Shown one piece after another: positions 7,701-15,478 of a stretch of DNA of 64,000 nt. Position 1 is the first letter of the stretch. Each line of letters opens with the position of its first letter. The notes beneath the pieces were generated by a model that was given only the letters and a program-made list of their open reading frames with translations, had not been told where the DNA came from and did no database searches. The DNA comes from Streptomyces sp. CB09001 (lineage in GTDB: Bacteria; Actinomycetota; Actinomycetes; Streptomycetales; Streptomycetaceae), in assembly GCF_003369795.1 (NCBI RefSeq), contig NZ_CP026730.1, forward strand, positions 7,183,001 to 7,247,000. Direction: 5' to 3'. The translations under genes were made by a program, and so were the position numbers.

Positions 7701-9346
7701 GAAGTGGTGTCGCCTTCCGGGTGCGCGGATGAGTGGGACGGGAGGTCGGGAGCCGTCTCGGCCGGTTCGGAGGTGGTGCTGTCGGTGCCGGCGGTGGTCC
7801 GCACGGCCTGGCGGAAACTGCTGAAGCGGGCCGCGCGGGTCTTCGCGTCGTCGGCGGACGCCGTGGCGCGCGGCTCGGCGGCCCGGGTGGCGGCGCGGGC
7901 GCGTTCGGCGGCGGCGAGGGTACGGCCACGACGACGCTTGGGCAGTTCCTCGGCGGACCGGTCCAACTCCCGGTCCGGCTCCGGCTCCTGGTCCACTCCT
8001 TGCCGGTCCCGGTCCCGGTCCCGGTCCCGGCCCTGCCCCTGTCGGGCCCGCTCCTGTCGGGGCCGCTCCTGGTCCTGGTCCGCGAGATCGTGGACGGGCG
8101 GCGGCTCGGGGGCCACGTCGGCCGCGGCGAGTTCGGCCGCGGACGGCGCGGGGGTGTGTCGCCGGTCGTCCCGGACCGCCGGAGTCGTCGCCGGGGCCGC
8201 CCCCGGCGCGGCGGGCGCGGTGGGACCGCTCAGGATGTCCTGGGGGACGAGCATCAGTACGCCCGTACCTCCGCGCGCGGACGGCCGGAAGGACACCTTC
8301 AGCCCGTACTTGGCCGACAGCCGCCCCACCACGGCCAGGCCCAGCCGGGTGCCGGTCAGACCGCCGAGCCCCGCCGTCTCACCGGCCACCGCCTGCTGGG
8401 CCCGGCGCAGTTGCACCTCGCCCATCACCAGCCCGCTGTCCTCCACGGACACGATGACACCGGCCGGCACCGCCTCCACGTACACGTGGATCTCCGCCGT
8501 CGGAGGGGAGAAGTTGGCGGCGTTGTCCAGGAGTTCGGCCAGGGCGTGCATGACGCCCTCGGCGGCGTGCCCGGCGACCGCGGCGTCACTGGTGGAGTGC
8601 ACGCGCACGCGCTGGTAGCCGGCGATCCGGCCCATGGCGCCGCGCAGGATGGACTCCATGCCGATGGGACGCGCCCAACGGCGGCCGGAGCGGGCGCCCG
8701 TGAGGACGGCGACGGAGTCGGCGATCCGGCCCGCCTGTGCGGTGCGGTGGTCGAGGTGGAGCAGGTCGGCGAGGACGGCCTCGTCGCTGTGCCGCTCCTC
8801 CATGGCCCGCAGGTCCGCGAGCATGCCGGTGGCCAGCGCCTGCATCCGGCCGGCCGCGTTGGCGGTCGCGGAGACGGCGGCGGCCCGCTCGCCGGTGGCC
8901 TGCTCGAGGCGCGCGCCCAGCCGCGCCGTCTCCTCGGTGAGCCGTGCCACCTCCCGGTCCCGCTGCTCGGCGAGCCGTGCCACTTCCCGGTCCCGCTGCT
9001 CGGCGAGCCGCTCCCGTTCGCGCGTGAACTCGGCGACGAGGGTGTCCCGTTCACGCTCGGCCGTGGCCGCGGCCCGGGTCCGTTCGGCATCCGCCCCGGC
9101 CCGGGCGGCCGTCAGCAGGCGGCGGGTGGCCCGTGCCGCGCGGACCGCGTGCACGGCCGCCGTCAGTGCCGCGCAGAGCAGGATCGCCGCAGCACCGGCG
9201 CCGAGTCCGAGCGGAAGGCGTACCGAGGAGGGCGCGGCGGCGACGGCCCCGGCGACGGCCAGCGCCGACACGACGGCGCACGGCAGGGCCACTGCCACGA
9301 GGGCGCGGAAAGTGGGGCGGTCGCCGGGGCGGGCGGGCGCGGTCAT
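7697..9346 (-). CDS. cvnA: Conservon sensor-kinase-like protein CvnA
   Basis: A 549-aa membrane histidine-kinase-like protein. Two hydrophobic segments lie near residues 15-38 and 46-66, then a long coiled coil (about 75-165) including two copies of an 11-residue EQRDREVARL-type repeat. Next are the nitrate-sensor-kinase-like DLLHLDHRT region and a HATPase domain (N box ELLDNAANFSPP, then EDSGL and LGLAVVGRLSAKYG). The last 150 residues are low complexity, with an Arg-Asp run encoded by a 6-bp microsatellite. The ATG at 9346 is preferred over the TTG just before it because AGGA stands 8 bases upstream. No response regulator is nearby, as is normal for conservons. Confidence 0.9.
   Translation of the reverse strand: MTAPARPGDRPTFRALVAVALPCAVVSALAVAGAVAAAPSSVRLPLGLGAGAAAILLCAALTAAVHAVRAARATRRLLTAARAGADAERTRAAATAERERDTLVAEFTRERERLAEQRDREVARLAEQRDREVARLTEETARLGARLEQATGERAAAVSATANAAGRMQALATGMLADLRAMEERHSDEAVLADLLHLDHRTAQAGRIADSVAVLTGARSGRRWARPIGMESILRGAMGRIAGYQRVRVHSTSDAAVAGHAAEGVMHALAELLDNAANFSPPTAEIHVYVEAVPAGVIVSVEDSGLVMGEVQLRRAQQAVAGETAGLGGLTGTRLGLAVVGRLSAKYGLKVSFRPSARGGTGVLMLVPQDILSGPTAPAAPGAAPATTPAVRDDRRHTPAPSAAELAAADVAPEPPPVHDLADQDQERPRQERARQGQGRDRDRDRDRQGVDQEPEPDRELDRSAEELPKRRRGRTLAAAERARAATRAAEPRATASADDAKTRAARFSSFRQAVRTTAGTDSTTSEPAETAPDLPSHSSAHPEGDTTS
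8005..8028. repeat. 6-bp microsatellite (ggtccc x4) inside cvnA
   Basis: Four perfect copies of ggtccc encode the alternating Arg-Asp run in the disordered C-terminal tail of CvnA. The unit is a whole number of codons, so length changes would keep the frame. Confidence 0.85.
8941..9006. repeat. 33-bp tandem duplication inside cvnA
   Basis: Two 33-bp units, 8941-8973 and 8974-9006, differ at one base and encode the doubled LAEQRDREVAR segment of the CvnA coiled coil. Eleven residues equal three helical turns, so the duplication lengthens the coil without breaking its phase. Confidence 0.85.
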
Positions 9347-9501
9347 CAATCGGGTCCTCGCCTGGCCGCCGGAGCGGCCCTCGTGTCGTCCAACGGGGCG
9401 CGTGCGAGCCGAGGGCTGTCACACGGCACTCAACTGACGATCACTATACGAGGGTTCGTGATCTGAAAGAGCGGAAACTCGTTCATCTTCTGTCTGTTGT
9501 T

Positions 9502-10194
9502 TCAGGGCAGGCCGCCTCGTTCGCAGACCCGTGCCGCCACCTCCCGGAGTTTGACGTTGTGGTTCTGGGAGTACCGGCGCAGCGTGGTGAAGGCCTGGTC
9601 CTCGGAGAGGTGGTGTCTGCCCATGAGGATGCCCATGGCCTCCCCGATGGTGTGCCGGGTGCCGATCGCCTCCTGCAGCTGGGCGTGCGTACGGGCGCTG
9701 GAGAAGGCGACCGCCGCGTGGGAGGCAAGGAGCCAGCCGGCCGTCTCGTCGGCCTCGGTGAACGCGCCGGGCCGGTAGGAGTACATGTTCAGCGCGCCGA
9801 GGTCCTCGTCCTCGGTGAACAGCAGGAAACCCATCATGCTGCCGAGCTTCAGCTTGCGCGCCTCCGGGACGTACCTGGGCCAGCGTCCTGCCTCGTCGGT
9901 GAAGTCGGCGATCCGGAACTGGCGTTCCCCCGTGGAGCTGCGAGCGGCGTCGAAGCACGGCCCCTCTCCGACGCGCCCCTGCAACTCGTCGCTGTCGATC
10001 ACCACCTGCTCGGTGGGTGCCAGTGACTGCACCTTGGCGCCCCGCAGGATGAGGATGCCGGCGGCGTCGCAGTCCGCCACCAGTTCCGTGGCCGAGGCGG
10101 TGATCCGTTCGAGCGTGTCGTTCAGCGATTCCTGGGCCAGCAGATCGCGGGCCAGCGAGGCCATCTGCTGAGCGAAGCCGCGCCAGTCGTCCAT
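9502..10194 (-). CDS. GAF and ANTAR domain-containing protein
   Basis: A 230-aa protein with an N-terminal GAF domain (about residues 15-155, with GRVGEGPCFDA) and a C-terminal ANTAR domain (about 165-225, with AIGTRHTIGEAMGILM and the AFTTLRRYSQ helix). ANTAR domains bind paired RNA hairpins and act as antiterminators; here the GAF domain would sense a ligand. GGAGG lies 6-7 bases before the ATG. It is monocistronic, between conservon and MarR gene. The RNA target is not evident in the window. Confidence 0.9.
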   Translation of the reverse strand: MDDWRGFAQQMASLARDLLAQESLNDTLERITASATELVADCDAAGILILRGAKVQSLAPTEQVVIDSDELQGRVGEGPCFDAARSSTGERQFRIADFTDEAGRWPRYVPEARKLKLGSMMGFLLFTEDEDLGALNMYSYRPGAFTEADETAGWLLASHAAVAFSSARTHAQLQEAIGTRHTIGEAMGILMGRHHLSEDQAFTTLRRYSQNHNVKLREVAARVCERGGLP

Positions 10195-10272
10195 GCCGTT
10201 TCCTCCCTCGTTCCTCTGACGAGTGCCCGGCGGTGGCCGGAGGCAAAAGGGAGGAGGCCGCCACGGCCCATC

Positions 10273-10301
10273 TTGTTTCGCACTACATCTAAATGCATAA
10301 T
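10273..10301 (+). promoter_or_regulatory. Promoter giving a leaderless marR transcript
   Basis: TTGTTT (10273-10278), a 17-base spacer and CATAAT (10296-10301) end six bases before ATG 10308, so the transcript should begin at the start codon. ATAA-TGCGC-TTAT (10298-10310), a small inverted repeat over the -10 box, could be an autoregulatory MarR site. Confidence 0.6.
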
Positions 10302-10307
10302 GCGCTT

Positions 10308-10760
10308 ATGGACACCTCGTCGGAGGGCCCGGACGACCTGATCATCGCCGTGGAGCAGATGATCCGCTACGTGCGGCAGAGTGCCCGGACCGGCGGTCTG
10401 AGCACCGCCGCCTCCTCGACGCTGGCCAGGCTGAGCCGCGAGGGCCCGCAGCGGCTGACCGAGCTGGCCAGGGCCGAGGGCGTCTCGCAGCCGAACATGA
10501 CCCAGCTCGTCACGCGCCTGGAGCGGGCGGGCCTGGCCCGGCGCACCGCCGACGCGAGCGACGGCCGCGGTGTGCTCGTGGCCGTGACGTCCACCGGCCT
10601 CGAGGTCCTGGACCGGCGGCGCGCCGAGCGTGCCCGGGCCCTCCAGCAGCTCATGGAGGACATGACCGGGCCGGAGCGGCAGGCCACCACCACCGCGCTC
10701 CTGGCGCTGGCCCGGGTCATCCACCACCGTCAGCACACCTCGGAGGAAGACCCCGCATGA
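10308..10760 (+). CDS. MarR family transcriptional regulator
   Basis: A 150-aa winged-helix protein with the MarR layout: a dimer helix (DDLIIAVEQMIRYVRQ), recognition region (LTELARAEGVSQPNMTQLVTRLERAGLARR), the wing with DASDGRGVLVAVT, and a C-terminal dimerisation helix. An in-frame ATG exists at 10293, but neither has a ribosome binding site, and the promoter places transcription start at 10308. Its stop overlaps the start of the MFS gene (ATGA), so it very likely controls that exporter in response to a small lipophilic ligand. Confidence 0.88.
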   Translation: MDTSSEGPDDLIIAVEQMIRYVRQSARTGGLSTAASSTLARLSREGPQRLTELARAEGVSQPNMTQLVTRLERAGLARRTADASDGRGVLVAVTSTGLEVLDRRRAERARALQQLMEDMTGPERQATTTALLALARVIHHRQHTSEEDPA

Positions 10761-12478
10761 GCGCACCCCGTGGAAAGGCCGCCAGTCCCTTCCGGCAGCC
10801 GAAGGCCGTCTGGGCGGTCGCCTTCGCCTGCGTCATCTCGTTCATGGGCATCGGCCTGGTCGACCCGATCCTGCCGGCGCTGGCCGAGAGCCTCGACGCC
10901 ACTCCCAGCCAGGTCTCCCTGCTGTTCAGCAGCTACCTGATCGTCACCGCCGTCGCCATGCTCTTCGTCGGCTGGGTCTCCAGCCGCATCGGCGCCAAGC
11001 GCACCCTGGTCACCGGCCTCGCCGTCATCGTCGTCTTCGCCGCCCTGGCGGGCGCCACCGGCTCCATCAACGGCATCGTCGGCTTCCGGGCCGGCTGGGG
11101 ACTGGGCAACGCCCTGTTCATCGCCACCTCCCTCGCCGTCATCGTCGCCTCGGCCAGCGGCGGCTTCAGCGGCGCGATCATCCTCTACGAGACCGCCCTG
11201 GGGCTCGGCATCGCCGTCGGCCCGCTGCTCGGCGGCGAACTGGGCGGCATCAGCTGGCGCGGTCCCTTCTTCGGCGTCGCCGCCCTGATGGCCGTCGCCC
11301 TGATCGCCACCCTCGCCTTCGTCCCCGACCTGCCCAGGCCCAAGAAGGTCACCTCACCGCTCGCTCCGCTGAAGGCCCTGCGCCACCGCGGCCTGCTCAC
11401 CATGGGCATCATGGCCCTGCTGTACAACTGGGGCTTCTTCACCATGCTCGGCTACGCCCCGTACCCGATGGAGCTGAACGCCCACGAACTCGGCCTGGTC
11501 TTCACCGGCTGGGGACTGCTGGTCGCCGCCTTCAGCGTCTTCTTCGCCCCCCGACTGCAGGCCCGCTACGGCACCGCGCCCGTCCTCTACGCCAACCTGC
11601 TCGGCCTCGCCGTCGTCATGGCCGTCATAGCCGCCGGCGTCACCGACCCCACCACCGTGATCGTCGCGGTCGTCGTCAGCGGCGCCTTCATCGGCATCAA
11701 CAACACCCTCACCACGCAGGCCGTCATGCTCGTCTCGCCGGTCGAGCGCCCCGTGGCCTCCTCCGCGTACGGCTTCCTGCGCTTCATCGGCGGCGGGCTG
11801 GCCCCCTACGTCGCCGGAAAGCTCGCCGACGCCACTGACCTGAGCGTCCCCTTCTACCTGGGCGCCGCCACCTTCCTCCTCGCCGTCCCCGTCCTGGCCA
11901 GCGGCCACCGACTGCTCCGGCGGGCCGAGACGGACGCCGGCGAGGGAGAGCCCGTGGCCCCGGCGCTCACCCCCGTCGGAGCCCCGGCCGCGTCCGACGC
12001 GCCCCCCGTGGTCGTCGCCGTCGGCGCCCACCGCGAGGCCGCCGCCGTCGTGGACGCCGCGGCCCGCCTCGCCCGCGACACCGCGAGCCCGCTCGAGGTC
12101 GTCCACGTACGGCGGACCGCCGTCGTCGAGGAACAGGCCGCGGACACCGAGACCGACGACCGGGCGAGGGCCGCCGTCACCGCGCACCTCGACCGGCTCG
12201 GTGCCCTCGGGGTGGCCGCCACCGGCCAGATCCTCACCGGCGTCGGCGACCAGGCCGCCGCGGGCCGAGCCCTGGCCCGGCACGCCGCCGAGGTGGGGGC
12301 CCGCACGGTCGCCGTCGGCCGCTCCCCGCGCGGCCCGCTGGCCCAGTTCGCCGACGGCAGCTTCACCAGCGCCCTCACCCATGCGGCCGCCTGCACCGTC
12401 GTACTCGTCGACCCGGACGCGGAGCCGCGCCCCCTGACGGCGCGGTCCCTCACGGAGTTGCGTGCCGAGGCACGGTGA
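10757..12478 (+). CDS. MFS transporter fused to a C-terminal USP domain
   Basis: A 573-aa fusion. Residues about 20-395 form a 12-helix MFS drug-efflux-type transporter (first helix motif GIGLVDPILPALAESL, loop 2-3 GWVSSRIGAKRTLVTG). After a linker, residues about 420-560 form a UspA-like domain (VVVAVGAHREAAAVVDAAARLA at its start and a late GARTVAVGRSPRGPLAQFADGS nucleotide-binding-type loop). Coupled to marR by ATGA. A Usp domain on an exporter suggests that nucleotide level or stress modulates transport; this is inference. Efflux substrate unknown. Confidence 0.88.
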   Translation: MSAPRGKAASPFRQPKAVWAVAFACVISFMGIGLVDPILPALAESLDATPSQVSLLFSSYLIVTAVAMLFVGWVSSRIGAKRTLVTGLAVIVVFAALAGATGSINGIVGFRAGWGLGNALFIATSLAVIVASASGGFSGAIILYETALGLGIAVGPLLGGELGGISWRGPFFGVAALMAVALIATLAFVPDLPRPKKVTSPLAPLKALRHRGLLTMGIMALLYNWGFFTMLGYAPYPMELNAHELGLVFTGWGLLVAAFSVFFAPRLQARYGTAPVLYANLLGLAVVMAVIAAGVTDPTTVIVAVVVSGAFIGINNTLTTQAVMLVSPVERPVASSAYGFLRFIGGGLAPYVAGKLADATDLSVPFYLGAATFLLAVPVLASGHRLLRRAETDAGEGEPVAPALTPVGAPAASDAPPVVVAVGAHREAAAVVDAAARLARDTASPLEVVHVRRTAVVEEQAADTETDDRARAAVTAHLDRLGALGVAATGQILTGVGDQAAAGRALARHAAEVGARTVAVGRSPRGPLAQFADGSFTSALTHAAACTVVLVDPDAEPRPLTARSLTELRAEAR

Positions 12479-12491
12479 GCGGGGCCTCGGT

Positions 12492-13391
12492 TCAGGACGT
12501 CCGCTCCAGGTCGGTGCTGCGGGTGAGGGCCTCGTTGGCGTCGATCTCGTGCCGCAGCCGCTCCAGGCGGGCGCGGGCGCCGGCGAGCGCGTCCGAACCG
12601 AGCAGGAGCCGCAGCGGCGGCGTCGCGGCGTCCACGGCGGTGGCGATCGCGGCGGCGGCGCGTACGGGGTCGCCGGGCTGGCGGCCGGAGACCGCCAGGG
12701 TGGCGGCCCGGCGTCTGCCCGCGGTCCGCTCGTAGTCCGGGAGCCGCGTCGGCGACTGCCGCATCGACGTTCCGGCCCACTGCGTGCGCAGGCCCCCTGG
12801 CTCGACGATGGTGACCGCGATGCCGAGCGGGGCGACTTCCGCGGCCAGCGACTCGGACAGTCCCTCGAGGGCGAACTTGGTCGCGTGGTAGTGGCCCGTC
12901 GCCGCGAAGGCCGCGAGACCGCCGAAGGAGGAGACGTTCACGATCCGCCCCGAGCGGCGCGCCCGCATGCCGGGCAGGACGGCCTTCAGGACGGTGACCA
13001 CGCCGTGCACGTTGGTGTCGTACAGGGTGCGCACCGCGGCGTCCTCGCCTTCCTCGACGGCGGCGAGGTAGCCGTATCCGGCGTTGTTGACCAGGACGTC
13101 GATGCGTCCGAACTCCTGCTCGGCCCTCTCGACGGCGGCGGCGACCGAGGCCGGGTCGGTGACGTCCAGGCGGAGGGCGAGCGCGCGGTCCCCGTAGGCG
13201 TCGACGAGGGCGGCGACACCCGCCGTGTCACGGGCGGTGACGGCGACCCGGTCGCCGCGCTCCAGGGCGTGCCGGGCAAGGGCACGCCCCAGGCCGCCCG
13301 AGCATCCGGTGATCAGCCAGACCGGCGTTCCCCCGGACGCGCCGGAGCTGCGGGCCGGTTCGTCGTCCAGTGCGGTGGTTCGATTCTTCAT
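12492..13391 (-). CDS. SDR family NAD(P)-dependent oxidoreductase
   Basis: Classical short-chain dehydrogenase of 299 aa: cofactor motif TGCSGGLG (about 29-36), NNAG near 107, catalytic Ser in NVSSFGG and YHATK. The Arg in the TARD segment favours NADP. The only plausible ATG, 13391, has GGAGG one base away, too close to act normally; a TGCAAT box six bases upstream suggests a leaderless start. It is divergent from an XRE regulator of the MmyB type, an arrangement commonly seen with SDR genes in Streptomyces, so that regulator probably controls it. Confidence 0.88.
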   Translation of the reverse strand: MKNRTTALDDEPARSSGASGGTPVWLITGCSGGLGRALARHALERGDRVAVTARDTAGVAALVDAYGDRALALRLDVTDPASVAAAVERAEQEFGRIDVLVNNAGYGYLAAVEEGEDAAVRTLYDTNVHGVVTVLKAVLPGMRARRSGRIVNVSSFGGLAAFAATGHYHATKFALEGLSESLAAEVAPLGIAVTIVEPGGLRTQWAGTSMRQSPTRLPDYERTAGRRRAATLAVSGRQPGDPVRAAAAIATAVDAATPPLRLLLGSDALAGARARLERLRHEIDANEALTRSTDLERTS

Positions 13392-13506
13392 GCCTCCATT
13401 GCAGCCGGACGCCGGGTGGCGGTGCCACACCTCCTCGAGGGTGGCCCCCGGAGGGTCTGCCGGCGGCGTCGTCGCAGGTGGTCCGAGACCCGGTACAGTC
13501 GGCCCG

Positions 13507-14367
13507 ATGTCCCGTGACGACCACACCGACGGCAATCCGGTCGGTTCCTTCCTGCGCAGCCGCCGGGAGCGGATCGACCCCGCCTCCGCGGGCGTCGTCG
13601 ACAACACGCGGCGGCGGGTCAAGGGCCTGCGCCGCGAGGAGTTGGCGCTGCTCGCCGGGGTGAGCCCCTCCTACTACAGCCGTATCGAGCAGGGCCGGGA
13701 CCGGCATCCCTCCCGCGAAATCCTCCAGGCCCTGGCGGACGTGCTGCGCCTGGACGACACCGAGCGGACCTACCTCTGGTCCCTGGTCGCGCCGTCCCTG
13801 GCACCCGCGAACGACAGGGCGACGGCCCCGGCCGACACCGTCCGTGCGGGGGTGCGGGTCCTGCTGGAGCGCTGGTCCGACCTGCCCGCCTTCGTCGTCG
13901 GTCCCCGCCGTGACGTCCTGGCCGCCACCGCTCTCGCACACCGCGTCAACCCGGCGTGGAGCCCGGGACACAACCTCGTCGAGTTCACCTTCCTCGACCC
14001 GCGGGCCCGGCAGGTGTACCCGGACTGGGAGGAGATCGGCCGCCAGGCGGTCGCGGGGCTGCGCACCACCGCGGCCGCCAGGCCCGCGGAGCTCGCCGGG
14101 TTCGTGGCGGCCCTGCGCGAGCGCAGCGAGACGTTCCGGGCCCGGTGGGACTCCCACGACGTGTACGACCGCGTGACGGGCCGCAAGCGCCTCGCGGTCG
14201 ACGGCGTCGGGATCCTCTCCCTCGACTTCGAGACGTTCGCCCTCGCCGGCCCCGAAGGGCACGTGCTGTACGTGTACTTCCCGCGGCCGGGCAGTGCGGA
14301 CGACACGGCGCTGCGGGCCCTCGCGCGCGCGGAGACCGCCGGTCCTCCGGCGTCGCCCACGGCCTGA
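13507..14367 (+). CDS. XRE family (MmyB-like) transcriptional regulator
   Basis: A 286-aa regulator. An N-terminal helix-turn-helix (GLRREELALLAGVSPSYYSRIEQG, about residues 40-65) is followed by the MmyB-like ligand-binding domain (PAFVVGPRRDVLAATALAHRVNP and later WDSHDVYDR). The ATG at 13507 has no ribosome binding site but a TACAGT box seven bases upstream, so the mRNA is probably leaderless. MmyB-like domains bind hydrophobic molecules. It is transcribed away from the SDR gene through a 115-bp shared promoter region. Confidence 0.88.
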   Translation: MSRDDHTDGNPVGSFLRSRRERIDPASAGVVDNTRRRVKGLRREELALLAGVSPSYYSRIEQGRDRHPSREILQALADVLRLDDTERTYLWSLVAPSLAPANDRATAPADTVRAGVRVLLERWSDLPAFVVGPRRDVLAATALAHRVNPAWSPGHNLVEFTFLDPRARQVYPDWEEIGRQAVAGLRTTAAARPAELAGFVAALRERSETFRARWDSHDVYDRVTGRKRLAVDGVGILSLDFETFALAGPEGHVLYVYFPRPGSADDTALRALARAETAGPPASPTA

Positions 14368-14808
14368 TCAGGCGTCGCCGTCGCCGAGGGACCGCCGCAG
14401 CCGGTCGGCGGCCTCCGGCGGCTGGATGCGCATGCCGGGCCGCCGACGGTGCACGGTCAGGTACGTCACCCCGTCCGGCCCGGCGAGGACGGCCCGGGTC
14501 GAGCCGTGCGGCAGCCAGGTCAGGACGCCCGCGCGCAGGGGATGCTCGCCGTCGGTGGAGTCGAGGCGGGCCGCACCCCCGAGGACGAGGAGCATGACGT
14601 CGAGGTCGGGCTCGGTGTGGGTGTCCACCCGGCCGCCGGCGGGGAGGCGCACGACGTTGGCGTCGAGCTGCCGTCCGGGTTCCGCCAGCCTCCACAGGGC
14701 GCCGGCCGCCGCGTCGCCGTCCAGGGACAGGAGTTCCGCCGTGTCGCACAGCACCCGGGGGAGGGGAGGGCCCGCAGTGCCCGGGGAGCCGCCGTCTTCC
14801 GCTGCCAT
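14368..14808 (-). CDS. Cupin domain-containing protein
   Basis: A 146-aa single-domain protein. It has cupin motif elements: DTHTEPDLDVMLLVLGG, carrying two His/Glu-type metal ligand positions, and LPHGSTRAVLAG in the second motif. The start at ATG 14808 has only a weak GGTGG upstream. The stop is directly adjacent to the XRE regulator's stop on the other strand. It may be a small-molecule-binding or quercetinase-like cupin; the substrate is unknown. Confidence 0.75.
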   Translation of the reverse strand: MAAEDGGSPGTAGPPLPRVLCDTAELLSLDGDAAAGALWRLAEPGRQLDANVVRLPAGGRVDTHTEPDLDVMLLVLGGAARLDSTDGEHPLRAGVLTWLPHGSTRAVLAGPDGVTYLTVHRRRPGMRIQPPEAADRLRRSLGDGDA

Positions 14809-14919
14809 CAGGTGCCACCGTTCCGTGTGCTCAACCGTGCCCGTACGCCGCCCCGTTGAGCGGTCCGTGCCGGGGCTGGCCGGTCCAGTGACGCACCGCA
14901 CAGGCTCAGTACCCCGGGT

Positions 14920-14944
14920 AAAGGCGAATCTAGCATGCGCATTT
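14920..14944 (+). promoter_or_regulatory. NsrR operator at the nsrR promoter
   Basis: Inverted repeat centred on 14932: AAAxGCGxATxCTAGxATxCGCxTTT-type symmetry (left half AAAGGCGAATCTA). It matches the NsrR site layout of two 11-base half-sites about one central base, and it overlaps the promoter upstream of the TAGCTT box (14947-14952). This implies autoregulation. Confidence 0.8.
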
Positions 14945-14958
14945 GATAGCTTCCTGGT

Positions 14959-15405
14959 GTGCGGCTGACGAAGTTCACCGACCTGGCGCTGCGTTCGGTC
15001 ATGCGCCTGGCGGTCGTGAGAGACGGTGACGAACCACTGGCCACCCGGGAGGTGGCCGAGGTCGTCGGTGTGCCCTACACGCACGCGGCGAAGGCCATCA
15101 CCCGCCTGCAGCACTTGGGTGTGGTGGAGGCGCGACGCGGTCGCGGCGGCGGGCTGACCCTGACCGAACTGGGTCGGCACGCATCCGTGGGCTGGCTGGT
15201 GCGCGAACTCGAAGGCGATGCCGAGGTGGTCGACTGCGAGGGCGACAGTCCGTGTCCGCTCCGCGGAGCCTGCCGGCTGCGCCATGCGCTGCGCGACGCC
15301 CGGGAGGCGTTCTACGCCGCGCTCGACCCGCTGACCGTGACCGACCTGGTGGCCTCGCCGACCGGCCCGGTCCTGATCGGCCTGACGGGCCGCCCCTCGG
15401 GATGA
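14959..15405 (+). CDS. nsrR: Nitric-oxide-sensing Rrf2 family repressor NsrR
   Basis: A 148-aa Rrf2 repressor. The winged helix lies at residues 1-75 (REVAEVVGVPYTHAAKAITRL), and the iron-sulfur loop holds C93, C99 and C105, with D8 present. These are the ligands known for the [4Fe-4S] cluster of S. coelicolor NsrR. Nitric oxide destroys the cluster and relieves repression. The GTG start has no ribosome binding site; TAGCTT stands six bases upstream, suggesting leaderless mRNA. An operator lies before this gene and another before the flavohaemoprotein gene 74 bp downstream, so both are likely targets. Confidence 0.95.
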   Translation: MRLTKFTDLALRSVMRLAVVRDGDEPLATREVAEVVGVPYTHAAKAITRLQHLGVVEARRGRGGGLTLTELGRHASVGWLVRELEGDAEVVDCEGDSPCPLRGACRLRHALRDAREAFYAALDPLTVTDLVASPTGPVLIGLTGRPSG

Positions 15406-15444
15406 CGGGCGGCGGTCCCGGAAGGCCGTCGAGCTGTGACCCAA

Positions 15445-15467
15445 AACACGAATATCATCTACCAATT
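15445..15467 (+). promoter_or_regulatory. NsrR operator at the flavohaemoprotein gene
   Basis: A 23-base imperfect palindrome (starts AACACGAATAT, ends ATCTACCAATT) immediately upstream of the AAGGAG ribosome binding site of the flavohaemoprotein gene. The AA...TT ends and 11-1-11 layout fit the S. coelicolor NsrR sites as I recall them. Confidence 0.8.
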
Positions 15468-15478
15468 AAGGAGTCGCT

